Positions 4,159 to 5,073 of a stretch of DNA of 5,073 bases are shown piece after piece. The translations under genes were made by a program, and so were the position numbers. Positions within the stretch are counted from its first letter, which is position 1. Each line of letters begins with the position of its first letter. The notes below the pieces were generated by a model, which was given only the letters and a program-made list of their open reading frames with translations, did no database searches and was not told where the DNA came from. The stretch covers positions 1-5,073 of the forward strand of contig CAZUTK010000108.1 in NCBI GenBank assembly GCA_964623265.1. Direction: 5' to 3'. This stretch comes from CAZUTK01 sp964623265 (GTDB lineage Bacteria > Electryoneota > B3-LCP).

Positions 4159-5073
4159 TGGGCAAGGCTGAATCCGGAAAACGCGCGCAGATCATCGCGC
4201 AAATCGCGCTGACCGGGCTCCTGCTCAGCATCGCGCTGCCTCAGGCGCAGGCGACCATATCGGAGGATCTCTACACCGAAATCCTCTTCCTGCAGGGGTT
4301 GGAATCGGGGGCGGGCGGCAGAGCGCTGGCGCTGGGCGGCGCTTATCGCGCTCTGTCGGACGACTTCTCGGGAATCTACTGGAATCCCGCCGGGCTGGCT
4401 TCGGTGCGCCGCATCGAAATCGCGCTGGGATTATCGCAGTCTTTCATCAGCGACGAAACCCAAACCGGCGCGGGAACGGCTTCCAATCAGCTCTCCCGCA
4501 CCCGCTTGAACGAATTGGGGTTCGTCTTTCCTTTCCCGACGTATCGCGGCAGCCTGGTGATCGCCGCCGGCTACCAGCAGGTGCACTACTTCGATTCTTT
4601 CGGAACGTTCGTGATCACGGCGCAGGATTCCACCTTTCAAGGCGATGAATTGGAATCCGGCAGACTGGGGCTCTGGTCCCTCGGCGGAGCTCTGGACCTA
4701 TCACCGATTCTTTCGGCGGGTCTCGCGCTGCGGTTTTGGAGCGGTTACGACGATTATTCCTGGACCTCCGTCACCCTCTTCCCGGAACCGAACACCTGGT
4801 CGCGGATGGACCAATCCATCAACACGGATCTATCGGGATTCAACGCCATCACCGGCATCCTGCTGCGCGCGACGCCCTGGCTGCGCATCGGCGCCGCTAT
4901 AGAAACGCCGCTCAAACTGAAGCATCGCGAACAATACGATGAGCTCAGCGAAACTAGCGCCTCCGGTCAATACAGCACCGACAGCTTCTCGGCGGGATAC
5001 GATTATCACATCTCCCGGCCGTTCCGCGGCTCTGTTGCCGCGGCGGCGATAATCGGGAGATTCGGTCTAAGCG
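4158..5073 (+). CDS. OmpP1/FadL/PorV-like outer-membrane protein, C-terminally truncated by window edge
   Basis: The frame is open from the ATG at 4158 to the right edge, 305 codons. A signal peptide occupies residues 1-32 (hydrophobic IALTGLLLSIAL, cleavage after PQAQA). Residues 55-80 carry RALALGG, AYRALSDDFSG and IYWNPAGL. This is the hallmark of the OmpP1/FadL and PorV/PorQ/UPF0164 outer-membrane families (A-x-x-A-x-x-G-G-A-x-x-A-x-x-D-D-x-x-x-x-x-x-N-P-A-G-L). Amphipathic strands follow throughout, for example GSLVIAAGYQQVHYF, SAGLALRFWSGY and RIGAAIETPLKL. FadL members import hydrophobic substrates and PorV acts in type IX secretion; which, if either, applies here cannot be told without the missing end. 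The start overlaps the previous stop by 1 nt (TAATG), with the purine-rich GGCGGGGGAGA just upstream as ribosome binding site. It is the third gene of the operon and may continue into more genes. Confidence 0.85.
   Translation, partial: MGKAESGKRAQIIAQIALTGLLLSIALPQAQATISEDLYTEILFLQGLESGAGGRALALGGAYRALSDDFSGIYWNPAGLASVRRIEIALGLSQSFISDETQTGAGTASNQLSRTRLNELGFVFPFPTYRGSLVIAAGYQQVHYFDSFGTFVITAQDSTFQGDELESGRLGLWSLGGALDLSPILSAGLALRFWSGYDDYSWTSVTLFPEPNTWSRMDQSINTDLSGFNAITGILLRATPWLRIGAAIETPLKLKHREQYDELSETSASGQYSTDSFSAGYDYHISRPFRGSVAAAAIIGRFGLS

Overview
The window looks like part of a diderm (Gram-negative-type) bacterial chromosome with moderately high GC. Four of the five genes encode proteins with N-terminal export signals: one lipoprotein, two outer-membrane beta-barrels and one exported peptidase. 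The OmpP1/FadL/PorV-type protein at the right edge and the aromatic-rich lipoprotein with a CxxCH motif resemble genes common in FCB-group bacteria and related candidate phyla. That placement is an inference from gene style, not from a marker gene. I see no mobile element, tRNA, rRNA or CRISPR array.

Layout. (1) Positions 1-342, minus strand: the 5' part of an exported M28-like peptidase gene that runs off the left edge. (2) 343-526: a divergent intergenic region with a sigma70-like promoter on each strand and a perfect 7-bp inverted repeat around GAAA. (3) 527-1444, plus: murQ, N-acetylmuramic acid 6-phosphate etherase. (4) 1445-1599: a gap with a promoter and two interleaved inverted repeats. 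(5) 1600-2619, plus: a cytosolic PAS-HD-GYP protein, a predicted c-di-GMP phosphodiesterase. (6) 2620-2834: a gap with several hairpins and a TATAAT box. (7) 2835-5073, plus: a tight three-gene envelope operon. It holds a YjbH-like small beta-barrel protein, a CxxCH lipoprotein rich in Tyr, Trp, Gly and Pro, and a FadL/PorV-like outer-membrane protein cut by the right edge. Its genes overlap by 17 nt and then 1 nt.

How the genes may work together. MurQ belongs to cell-wall sugar recycling. The divergent exported peptidase may supply peptides, but no direct link is visible. The HD-GYP protein appears to be a separately promoted signalling gene. The three envelope genes are very likely co-translated and may act at the outer membrane as a unit. 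Their function is unknown, and this operon is the least explained and most interesting part of the window.
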